From: Candidatus Peregrinibacteria bacterium RIFCSPLOWO2_01_FULL_48_20
GTDB taxonomy: Bacteria; Patescibacteriota; Gracilibacteria; UBA1369; 2-02-FULL-48-14
Assembly: GCA_001787475.1 (NCBI GenBank)
Contig: MFXB01000012.1
Coordinates: 10,217-15,255, forward strand
DNA: 5,039 nucleotides
Direction of reading: 5' to 3'
Part shown: positions 1 to 5,033 of the stretch, piece by piece
Position numbering within the stretch: position 1 is the first letter of the stretch
How the letters are laid out: every line of letters begins with the position of its first letter
Translations under genes and position numbers: made by a program
The notes under the pieces: generated by a model
What the model was told of the DNA's origin: nothing
The model's input: only the letters and a program-made list of their open reading frames with translations
Databases searched by the model: none

Positions 1-1489
1 CCATGTCCGCAACCTCACGAGGACTAATATCCGTCTCGACAAAAATCCGAGAAGCCTCACCACTTGCCGGAGCGGGCTCGCTTCCCAACATCGGCTCAAG
101 CTTTGCTTCGAGCCTATCCATTCTTTCCCTCACATAATCCACCATTCCAAGCCCTGCTTCAACCTCCAAAGTACCTTCGCTTGCAATTCCCGGACGGGTC
201 TCTTGACTTGAGCGCAGAATCAATTCCTCAAGAAAAGTTTCTGCGGAAGTACCCCGGAAAGTCTTTCTTAAACGATTAAAAAGATTCTCTCGGTACGCAA
301 TGATGGCAGCCTCCGCAGCAACCCTTGCAAGATGATCATATGTTTTTTGTCTGAGCTTTGAAGCCTCTGAAAGCTCTGGAGAAAGTACCCTTGAAAGATC
401 TTCCTCTGTGGGATCGGACTCGCCAAGAGCTTGATCGTGGGTCGAATCGAAACCGACGCGGTGCGCGCAATGCAGGTCAACGGCAGCCGCTACTTTTGCC
501 TCCAAGTTGGCATCGGGCAAAGCTTCGTACAGTTTCAAATCGCCAAATTCTTCTCCGGTATGAAGTTCCAACAAATCCCGGACATCCTCGAAAAGATGCT
601 GTTCTCGGGATTCGAGAGCTTCGCCGTTCGAAAGAAAATTGCCAAGACGGCGTTCCCCTGCATCCTCAATTTTGCATTCCCTGAAAGAAATCCCCAAAAC
701 CCTAATACCTGTTAGAACGTCCCTCTCCAAGCTTTCTTTCTCTTGAGCACGAGCTTTGGCCTCAGCATTGCGAGCAACTTCGGCGGTACGACGTTCTTCC
801 TTAGTTTTATAAGTATCATAGTCCCATTTAATCTGTGCAAGTAGTTTGCTTCTGGCTTTCTGAAAGAACTCATTGATGACCGTTTCACATGCGGAAACAC
901 ATTCGGGAAGTGCCAAAGTCATTTCAAATGCTTCAGGTGCTTCAGCGCGGTCTCCAAGATCATAAGCCAGTTTTAACTGTACAGAGGCGGTATAATGATC
1001 TATGAACGTTTCAAGTTTTCCACTTATAGTCTCTAAAGCGGCCATTTTTAGATCGGCAAAAGAAGCTGCCTGATCGGCAAACTCCGTCCCCAAAAGATGC
1101 GATATTTGTAAGTCCAAATAACGTGAAAAGACTTGATCCAACTGATTCTGTTGTTCACTCAAAGAACGAGAAAAAGCCTTTGTCTTCTCTTCCAGAGATA
1201 CTTTTGTTACTTTCTTTTTCCCTTGAAAAAGTGCCTTCGCATCAGGATCATCTTCACTTGCTTCTTTAGCTATCCATTTTTTATAATCTCCGATCAAAGT
1301 CGCATCGAAAACAGCTTGCTCCAAAGGATGAAGTATCGCCATCGCATCAGCACGAGTCTTATCCACACCTCCTGAGGAAGGGGAAACCGGCACCATTGGC
1401 AACTTTGCCGCCGCTTCTTCCGGACTCAAAGGTTTTTTAATTTCTTCCGGAACAATGGTGGCAGGAGAAGGAGGAGTATCTGTGGACAT
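1..1489 (-). CDS. Uncharacterised charged helical protein (C-terminus beyond window)
   Basis: I do not recognise this protein. Reading the minus strand from the ATG at 1489, the frame is open for 496 codons to the left edge with no stop, so the gene is partial at its 3' end. Residues 1-42 are rich in Pro, Ser and Glu and look disordered. The rest is rich in Glu, Lys, Ala and Leu and looks almost wholly alpha-helical. A strongly charged stretch at about residues 205-257 (containing KTKEERR and RAQEKESLERD) is a good coiled-coil candidate. There is no signal peptide or membrane segment, so a cytoplasmic location is inferred. The start is supported by a near-consensus promoter about 25 bases upstream; no Shine-Dalgarno sequence is visible in the short A-rich leader. 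It follows the 382-residue orphan gene by 47 bases and could also be read from that gene's transcript. A scaffold or structural role is possible, but nothing seen establishes a function. Confidence 0.85.
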   Translation of the reverse strand, partial: MSTDTPPSPATIVPEEIKKPLSPEEAAAKLPMVPVSPSSGGVDKTRADAMAILHPLEQAVFDATLIGDYKKWIAKEASEDDPDAKALFQGKKKVTKVSLEEKTKAFSRSLSEQQNQLDQVFSRYLDLQISHLLGTEFADQAASFADLKMAALETISGKLETFIDHYTASVQLKLAYDLGDRAEAPEAFEMTLALPECVSACETVINEFFQKARSKLLAQIKWDYDTYKTKEERRTAEVARNAEAKARAQEKESLERDVLTGIRVLGISFRECKIEDAGERRLGNFLSNGEALESREQHLFEDVRDLLELHTGEEFGDLKLYEALPDANLEAKVAAAVDLHCAHRVGFDSTHDQALGESDPTEEDLSRVLSPELSEASKLRQKTYDHLARVAAEAAIIAYRENLFNRLRKTFRGTSAETFLEELILRSSQETRPGIASEGTLEVEAGLGMVDYVRERMDRLEAKLEPMLGSEPAPASGEASRIFVETDISPREVADM

Positions 1490-1512
1490 AATCTTTTTTG
1501 TAAAGGTTAGTA

Positions 1513-1540
1513 ATTATAAACATTAAGCTGGAATTGTCAA
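1513..1540 (-). promoter_or_regulatory. Near-consensus sigma70 promoter for the 1489 gene
   Basis: On the minus strand a perfect -35 TTGACA (1540-1535) is followed by a 16-base spacer and a perfect -10 TATAAT (1518-1513). The predicted transcription start is near 1507, giving a leader of about 18 bases before the ATG at 1489. The TGA stop of the upstream gene (1539-1537) lies inside the -35 box. The spacer ends in TTAATGTT, a motif shared with the two other minus-strand promoters of this window. Confidence 0.8.
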
Positions 1541-2685
1541 GCTTTGGCCTCCGCTACAGGCACCTCTTTAGATAAACTCCTGAAAATTGTCCCTACGTTC
1601 ACCGAACTGAATCGGTGTAAAAACTCTTCAAAGGGCACTTGGAAAGTAAGTGCAGGTTGATCATAGGTCGGCAAAGCCAATTTCACCCAACCGAGAGGAT
1701 TAACTCCCCGAACGGAATAGGAAGACCAGGCTTGAAGCTCGTGTACGGTTGAACCACAGGTTACAACAGGGTAACTAAGAAGGTTAGCTCCGGCAAAATG
1801 ATGACCAATTCTAACCTGTTCTTGCGTCCTTGCATCCAGTTCCCGAAAAATTTCAGGACGGAGCTGAATTTGGTACGGGTCCAAAGTGATGGCTACGGCG
1901 GCTGTCGGGCAGTCAAAGTTCAGATTTTCTCTTACTCCGGCAGAATTATGGGTACCTAAATGACTTTGATCAAAAATCTCTTCTCCAACCACCGGACGAT
2001 CTTGCATCAAAAGTCTCCAGTCCAATCCACCGCTTTTACGTAAGACAGCATTCATGATAGCGTCTCCCAAGGGCTGTCCTTCATCATGATAACCCGTACC
2101 CCACCCTTCCTGCTCAAGTTCTTTCAAACAACTCAGAAAATGGGGCCTGACGGAAGCTTGATGTTTCACCGAATCCAAAGCGGCCGCAAAGCGACCTGTT
2201 GAAGTTTGCAAACCTTGAGGATAGAAGTGGCGCCACCAAGCTGCGGCATTTATGTTGGCATCGGTACTGAAAAAACCCTTTTTAGCCAAACTGTCCACAG
2301 TTGTTTTACGAAAAACATTCCCACTTACGCACGCTCTCTCAGCCACATTCTCACGATTGTTCAATTGACTCAATAAATCGTCATAAAGTGCTCCGACTCC
2401 ATCTTTTCTCTCCGACTCCGGTTGAAGACAAATTCTTATCATTCGATCCCTAAACCCTCCCTCATCGGGCAGTGAAGAAATGTAATTTACGGGCCTAGCG
2501 ACCATATCATCGACCACCAAACGAACTCTTTGCCGCTCTGTTTGAATCGCGTCAAGATAACGCTCCACGCCTTCTTTTTGCTCTTTCTCAAAAAGAGCCG
2601 CCACGAAGCCTTCCACTTCATTGACATCGGGAGATCCGGGCTCGGGACAGGCCATGTCCAAGGATTCGGCAACAAGAGGATCCAT
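1537..2685 (-). CDS. Uncharacterised 382-residue soluble protein
   Basis: A complete frame from ATG 2685 to TGA 1537 that I cannot assign to a family. The N-terminal ~60 residues are acidic (PEPGSPDVNEVEGF, then a charged helix). The middle and C-terminal parts look mixed alpha/beta and globular. They contain conspicuous aromatic and His motifs: AAAWWRHFYPQG around residues 147-158, EGWGTGYHDEGQP around 193-205, IGHHFAGANLLSYP around 293-306, and CGSTVHELQAW at 310-320. Six cysteines (13, 86, 119, 186, 259, 310) are scattered and do not form a metal-knuckle pattern. There is no signal peptide or transmembrane segment. The clustered His, Trp and Cys residues would fit a binding or catalytic pocket, but this is only inference. 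The start is placed by a promoter about 23 bases upstream; an in-frame ATG at codon 11 is an alternative. The leader is pyrimidine-rich with no Shine-Dalgarno sequence. The gene is separated from the ftsL-like gene by a terminator and is followed closely by the other orphan gene. Confidence 0.85.
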   Translation of the reverse strand: MDPLVAESLDMACPEPGSPDVNEVEGFVAALFEKEQKEGVERYLDAIQTERQRVRLVVDDMVARPVNYISSLPDEGGFRDRMIRICLQPESERKDGVGALYDDLLSQLNNRENVAERACVSGNVFRKTTVDSLAKKGFFSTDANINAAAWWRHFYPQGLQTSTGRFAAALDSVKHQASVRPHFLSCLKELEQEGWGTGYHDEGQPLGDAIMNAVLRKSGGLDWRLLMQDRPVVGEEIFDQSHLGTHNSAGVRENLNFDCPTAAVAITLDPYQIQLRPEIFRELDARTQEQVRIGHHFAGANLLSYPVVTCGSTVHELQAWSSYSVRGVNPLGWVKLALPTYDQPALTFQVPFEEFLHRFSSVNVGTIFRSLSKEVPVAEAKA

Positions 2686-2707
2686 TTAAAAAAGAAAAAG
2701 GAAGACA

Positions 2708-2736
2708 TTTTTACATTAAAAGTGCCTCGTCGTCAA
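2708..2736 (-). promoter_or_regulatory. Sigma70-type promoter for the 382-residue orphan gene
   Basis: On the minus strand, -35 TTGACG (2736-2731, 5/6 matches) is followed by exactly 17 bases and -10 TAAAAA (2713-2708, 4/6). The spacer ends in TTTTAATG, so the shared TTAATGT element runs into the -10. The start of transcription would be near 2701, giving a leader of about 16 bases made almost only of C and T before the ATG at 2685. Confidence 0.6.
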
Positions 2737-2742
2737 TCTAAT

Positions 2743-2776
2743 ACATAAAACCCCCCTTTGTGGGAGGATTTTATGT
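2743..2776 (-). terminator. Rho-independent terminator after the ftsL-like gene
   Basis: The minus-strand transcript folds as CCUCCC - ACAAA loop - GGGGGG, followed by UUUUAUGU. On this strand all six inner pairs form, one of them a G-U wobble; on the plus strand the same place is a C-A mismatch. The U-rich tail also pairs with an upstream ACAUAAAA arm (2776-2769 with 2750-2743), leaving one bulged U. It lies 51 bases after the FtsL-like stop and just before the next promoter, so it insulates the dcw transcript from the orphan genes. Confidence 0.75.
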
Positions 2777-2787
2777 GATTTCCCCTT

Positions 2788-2804
2788 AACCCCTTATTGG
2801 GGTT
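2788..2804. repeat. Small hairpin between ftsL-like stop and terminator
   Basis: The inverted repeat AACCCC (2788-2793) / GGGGTT (2799-2804) has a 5-base TTATT loop. On the minus strand there is no following U-run, so it is probably not a terminator alone. It may act as a 3'-end stabilising or accessory stem before the terminator at 2743-2776. Confidence 0.4.
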
Positions 2805-2826
2805 TCGTTATTACGGTTGGCACGGA

Positions 2827-3156
2827 TCAGTTTTGAGCAACCACGGTAACAGGCAGAACGTAAATGATGTCTTCTCGAGCGGGCTTCATCATTCCGGTAA
2901 CGCGGCTTTCAATGACGTCCATGGATCGGGCACGGAGGGTGAGCATGTCGGTCACTTCCCCATCGGTCACCAGTTCTTGGCGTTCGCTTTCAAGTTTCGT
3001 GAGTTGGTGTCCTTTCATTGCTTTGTCATTGAGGGAAGCAAGTGAGATGAGTCCCATAACGACGGTGGCGATGAGCATGAGTCCTCCCAGGGAGAAACTG
3101 CTGATGCGCTCATTGCGAACGAAGAGAGAACGAAGTGTGAGTGTAAGGGTGGACAT
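2827..3156 (-). CDS. ftsL: FtsL-like cell division protein
   Basis: A 109-residue protein with the architecture of FtsL, the bitopic divisome protein that with its FtsB partner activates septal peptidoglycan synthesis. There is a short basic cytoplasmic N-terminus (R9, R14, R17), one hydrophobic segment at about residues 20-42, then a short extracytoplasmic region. Residues 51-85 (QLTKLESERQELV and onward) suit a heptad coiled coil. The tail SRVTGMMKPAREDIIYVLP resembles the family ending, where a short helix is followed by a Gly-Met turn, a Pro and an I/V-Y-hydrophobic strand. It starts 29 bases after the rsmH stop, the normal dcw position for ftsL, and is probably co-transcribed with rsmH. 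The start ATG has only a partial SD-like AAGGCGAG, which is inside a hairpin. FtsL sequences are poorly conserved, so the call rests on topology, size and gene order. A septum-formation-initiator (FtsB/DivIC-type) protein is the main alternative. Confidence 0.68.
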   Translation of the reverse strand: MSTLTLTLRSLFVRNERISSFSLGGLMLIATVVMGLISLASLNDKAMKGHQLTKLESERQELVTDGEVTDMLTLRARSMDVIESRVTGMMKPAREDIIYVLPVTVVAQN

Positions 3157-3166
3157 TATTTGTAGG

Positions 3167-3181
3167 CTCGCCTTCGGCGAG
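3167..3181 (-). repeat. Hairpin in the rsmH-ftsL spacer covering the RBS region
   Basis: A perfect 6-bp inverted repeat, CTCGCC / GGCGAG, around a 3-base loop (GAA on the minus strand). Its 3' arm contains the only SD-like bases (GGCGAG) ahead of the ATG at 3156, 10 bases away. It could therefore limit ribosome access to the FtsL-like gene, stabilise or process the mRNA, or be a dispersed palindrome; the sequence does not decide between these. Confidence 0.55.
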
Positions 3182-3185
3182 TGTT

Positions 3186-4124
3186 TTATAGACTTGGCTG
3201 CGCCAAGCGTTCTGCGGCTCTCAGCACGGCGCTGCGAGCACGCGGGTTACGGGCAAGCTCCTCGGCGGAGGCTTTGATCGGCTTTTTTGTCAGGAGGGAA
3301 AGGCTCTTTGACCTGAGGACTCTCGTTCCAAAGGTGTCATTCGGATCGCGGAGGTCTGTGGATCGTTGCTTGAAAGTCTGCTTTACCAGCCGATCTTCAA
3401 GAGAGTGGTAACTGAGCACAACCACGCGTCCGTGAGGAGCTAAAAGCTCAATCGCTTGATTAAGACCAAGCTCCAGGGCCATAAGTTCTTCATTGACAGC
3501 GATGCGCAAGGCTTGAAAAGCCTGCGGCAAGATACTTTTACCCAAGGTTTCTCGGACGAATTGGGCAAACTGAGTAGTCGTTTGGAAAGGGTTGATTTTT
3601 CGAGTTTGGAGGATGGCGTGCGCGAGCTTGCGGGAGGCGTGGATTTCACCGAAGTGAAAAAAGATGTCCGCAAGCTGCGCCTCGCCCAAAGTATTGAGGA
3701 GGTCTGCAGCCGTTTTTCCCTGAGCAGTATCGAAACGCATGTCGAGCGGTCCTTCCCTTAAGAAGGAAAAGCCGCGACTCGCCTCATCGATATGTGGGGA
3801 AGAGAGTCCAAGATCAAAGAGAATTGCATCCGCGTGGGATGCCCCTTCCCTCCTGAGCCGATCTGTCAAAGAGCTAAAATTGTCGTGAAAGAGCGTGAAA
3901 TTGTTTCCTATTTTCTCAAGGCGGCTTCGAGCCACTTTAAGATTTCGTTCATCCCTCTCGAAAGCGTAAAGGTGACCTTTCGGACCGATGGCTTTCAAAA
4001 TTTCAGAGGAATGTCCTCCCAGTCCAAGGGTACAATCTACGGCTACTTGCCCCGGTTTCAGGTCCAAGAGTGCTAGTGACTCCCGTAGGAGAACCGGCTC
4101 ATGTCCTGAATAAATTTCTTGCAC
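3186..4124 (-). CDS. rsmH: 16S rRNA (cytosine(1402)-N(4))-methyltransferase RsmH
   Basis: RsmH (MraW) transfers a methyl group from S-adenosylmethionine to N4 of C1402 in 16S rRNA in the small subunit, tuning the P-site. With the GTG start at 4124 it is 312 residues, the usual family length. Family motifs appear in order: GHEPVLL near residues 7-13; the SAM-binding DCTLGLGGHS at 30-39; FERD at 55-58; DLGLSSPHID, then RGFSF and GPLDMRFD; FQALRIAVNEELMALE; SYHSLEDRLVK at about 238-248; and NPRARSAVLRAAERL near the end. The start is uncertain. No in-frame ATG exists before the conserved core. The longest frame begins at TTG 4232 and would add 36 residues (Lys/Val-rich, unlike the family), while GTG 4124 puts the conserved GHEPVLL at the normal distance. 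Neither has a clear Shine-Dalgarno sequence. It is first in a two-gene unit with the FtsL-like gene. Confidence 0.95.
   Translation of the reverse strand: MQEIYSGHEPVLLRESLALLDLKPGQVAVDCTLGLGGHSSEILKAIGPKGHLYAFERDERNLKVARSRLEKIGNNFTLFHDNFSSLTDRLRREGASHADAILFDLGLSSPHIDEASRGFSFLREGPLDMRFDTAQGKTAADLLNTLGEAQLADIFFHFGEIHASRKLAHAILQTRKINPFQTTTQFAQFVRETLGKSILPQAFQALRIAVNEELMALELGLNQAIELLAPHGRVVVLSYHSLEDRLVKQTFKQRSTDLRDPNDTFGTRVLRSKSLSLLTKKPIKASAEELARNPRARSAVLRAAERLAQPSL
3193..3207 (-). repeat. Hairpin within the last codons of rsmH
   Basis: A perfect inverted repeat, CTTGGC / GCCAAG, with a 3-base loop (GCA on the minus strand), encoding part of the rsmH C-terminus just before the stop. It has the same geometry (6-bp stem, 3-base loop) as the hairpin at 3167-3181, only 11 bases away. 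Confidence 0.5.
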
Positions 4125-4163
4125 ACCGCTTGGATAAGTTTTTTGAACGAGCGTTGGAAGTAA

Positions 4164-4191
4164 GACAACCCTAGGATGCCCCACGACAACC
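4164..4191 (-). promoter_or_regulatory. Direct repeat in the rsmH leader, possible operator
   Basis: On the minus strand GGTTGTC occurs at 4191-4185 and again at 4170-4164, 21 bases apart start to start, or two helical turns. GTGGGGC and CTAGGG lie between. The same stretch contains TTGACG (4196-4191), 17 bases, then TAGGGT (4173-4168), a weak alternative promoter for a GTG-initiated rsmH. A regulator site is possible; TGGGG and TAGGG spaced by 5 bases faintly recall MraZ boxes, but one box is mismatched. Confidence 0.3.
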
Positions 4192-4234
4192 GTCAAGCAT
4201 TTGATGATTTTTGTTGTTTTTGATGCATACAAAA

Positions 4235-4263
4235 ATTGTACATTAAACGCGCCATACGGTTGA
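4235..4263 (-). promoter_or_regulatory. Candidate rsmH promoter
   Basis: On the minus strand, -10 TACAAT (4240-4235, 5/6 matches) is directly preceded by TTTAATG, as in the orphan-gene promoter. At 17 bases upstream the -35 position is TCAACC, a poor match, so an activator or the shared TTAATGT element may compensate. The predicted start, about 4228, falls on an ATG that is out of frame with rsmH. The leader to the GTG at 4124 would be about 104 bases. Confidence 0.5.
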
Positions 4264-4395
4264 TTTCCAATCTGTTATTTAGGGGCTAAATTTTTCAAGA
4301 AAAAGTACTTGCAAACTTTGGCTTTGCATTGCGTAATAAATTTACTCAGGAAAGCACTTTCGTGCTCATGGTTCTTTCAAAATACGACGGGTAGT

Positions 4396-4413
4396 GGTGA
4401 AGTTTTATTCACC
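4396..4413. promoter_or_regulatory. Inverted repeat, possible operator
   Basis: GGTGAA (4396-4401) and TTCACC (4408-4413) form a perfect 6-bp palindrome around GTTTTA. The right arm coincides with the best -35 candidate of the plus-strand gene. A repressor bound here would block that promoter; alternatively it is an RNA hairpin if transcription starts further upstream. Confidence 0.3.
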
Positions 4414-4436
4414 TATGCCCTATATAACTTTATATG
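4408..4436 (+). promoter_or_regulatory. Candidate promoter of the membrane protein gene
   Basis: TTCACC (4408-4413, 4/6 matches to -35), a 17-base spacer, then TATATG (4431-4436, 4/6 matches to -10). Transcription would start near 4443, only about 7 bases before the ATG at 4450, so the mRNA would be nearly leaderless. This agrees with the absence of a Shine-Dalgarno sequence, but both boxes are weak and TATAAC at 4423-4428 is an alternative -10. Confidence 0.3.
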
Positions 4437-4449
4437 CTACTCTGCCCGC

Positions 4450-4914
4450 ATGGATGAACTCACCATCTTTTTCATGGCCATGCTCCCTGTAACGGAGCTG
4501 CAAGGGGCCATCATTTATGGAGTGACCGTACTTGATATGAACCCGTGGATGGCTTTTATTTTCGGAACTTCGGGATGCATCACCATGGCCATGTTTTTGC
4601 TCGTTTTCTTGGAATCGATCACGAATTTTCTTCGCAAACATTCCAAACTGCTGAATCGCTATTTTGAGTGGCTCTTTGCTCGAACTCAGGCCAAATACTC
4701 CGCACGTTTAAGTGAAATGGGCCACATCGCTCTCTTCACTTACATCGCCATCCCCACCCCGGGCAGCGGCGGATGGACCGGCGCCTTAATCGCCTACGTA
4801 TTTGGCATCCCTCGCAAAAAAGCCGCCCTCATTTTGGCGAGCGGTCTCGTTGTAACCGGCTTTATCGTGATGTTTGGAACGGAAGGAGTCCTTATGCTTT
4901 CCGAGAAACTATAA
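4450..4914 (+). CDS. Small multi-drug export-like membrane protein (COG2426 / Sm_multidrug_ex)
   Basis: A 154-residue integral membrane protein. Residues 11-24 (MLPVTELQGAIIYG) match the family's N-terminal signature, a re-entrant-like P-x-x-E-x-x-G-A-I segment. Residues 97-124 (TYIAIPTPGSGGWTGALIA, then FGIPRKKA) match its second signature, P-x-P-G-x-G-x-W-T-G-A. Hydrophobic segments lie at about 4-26, 32-55, 92-119 and 126-149, with a basic loop at 62-86. The family was annotated from a proposed role in small-drug export and remains poorly characterised, so substrate and activity are unknown. Two usual residues differ: the first signature has Gln18 where Arg is common, and Ile21-Ile22-Tyr23 where Ile-Pro-Leu is common. 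The ATG at 4450 is chosen because the protein then begins right before the first signature, as in relatives; the frame extends upstream to a TTG at 4309 without family similarity. It is divergent from rsmH. Confidence 0.82.
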   Translation: MDELTIFFMAMLPVTELQGAIIYGVTVLDMNPWMAFIFGTSGCITMAMFLLVFLESITNFLRKHSKLLNRYFEWLFARTQAKYSARLSEMGHIALFTYIAIPTPGSGGWTGALIAYVFGIPRKKAALILASGLVVTGFIVMFGTEGVLMLSEKL

Positions 4915-5033
4915 GGTGCAGACAAATTGCTTCCATGAACCTGTAATTTTGCATCTTTTGCGAGTTCTGTCCACGCGAAAAGTGAGCACGCCCTCACCCT
5001 TTGTGGTAGACTGAGGACCCTTAAGCTTTTACT
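4915..5033. other. Intergenic region after the membrane protein gene
   Basis: No gene is visible here. A short inverted repeat GTGAG / CTCAC with a 6-base loop lies at 4982-4997. It is too small and lacks a U-run on the plus strand, so I do not call it a terminator for the membrane protein gene, whose transcript end is not evident. Confidence 0.45.
5004..5012 (+). promoter_or_regulatory. Extended -10 promoter for a gene beyond the right edge
   Basis: TGG followed by TAGACT (5007-5012, 4/6 matches) forms an extended -10 element, TGn plus hexamer. There is no good -35 at 16-18 bases upstream, which extended -10 promoters tolerate. The start of transcription would be near 5019, 15 bases before the ATG at 5034. 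Confidence 0.35.

Larger units (their letters stand above)
4125..4449. other. Divergent intergenic region
   Basis: This stretch between rsmH and the plus-strand membrane protein gene holds no credible gene. It contains the rsmH promoter and leader on the minus strand, a possible plus-strand promoter, and two small inverted repeats: AGCAC / GTGCT with a TTTC loop (4353-4366) and GGTGAA / TTCACC (4396-4413). An open plus-strand frame from a TTG at 4309 joins the downstream gene, but its translation shows no membrane-protein or family character before the ATG at 4450. Confidence 0.6.

Noticed and set aside
64..715. Plus-strand open frames at 64-279, 358-684 and 431-715
   Set aside because: They lie opposite the continuously open 496-codon minus-strand gene, have low-complexity translations and no start signals; they are shadows.
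1537..2829. UGA recoding to Gly (Gracilibacteria/SR1-type code)
   Set aside because: TGA ends the 382-residue and FtsL-like genes at sensible places with TAA close behind, and no in-frame TGA occurs in the 496-codon gene, as expected of the standard code.
3456..4076. Plus-strand open frames inside rsmH
   Set aside because: They are antisense to strongly conserved RsmH motifs and show no family features.
4168..4184. MraZ boxes upstream of rsmH
   Set aside because: Only one TGGGG box matches; the second is TAGGG and no third is seen, and no mraZ gene is in the window. Kept only as a weak operator note.
4309..4449. N-terminal extension of the membrane protein to a TTG at 4309
   Set aside because: The family signature begins right after the ATG at 4450; the upstream translation is Cys-rich and irregular and overlaps promoter-like sequence.
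4982..4997. Terminator after the membrane protein gene
   Set aside because: The stem is 5 bp with a 6-base loop and the plus strand has no T-run after it.
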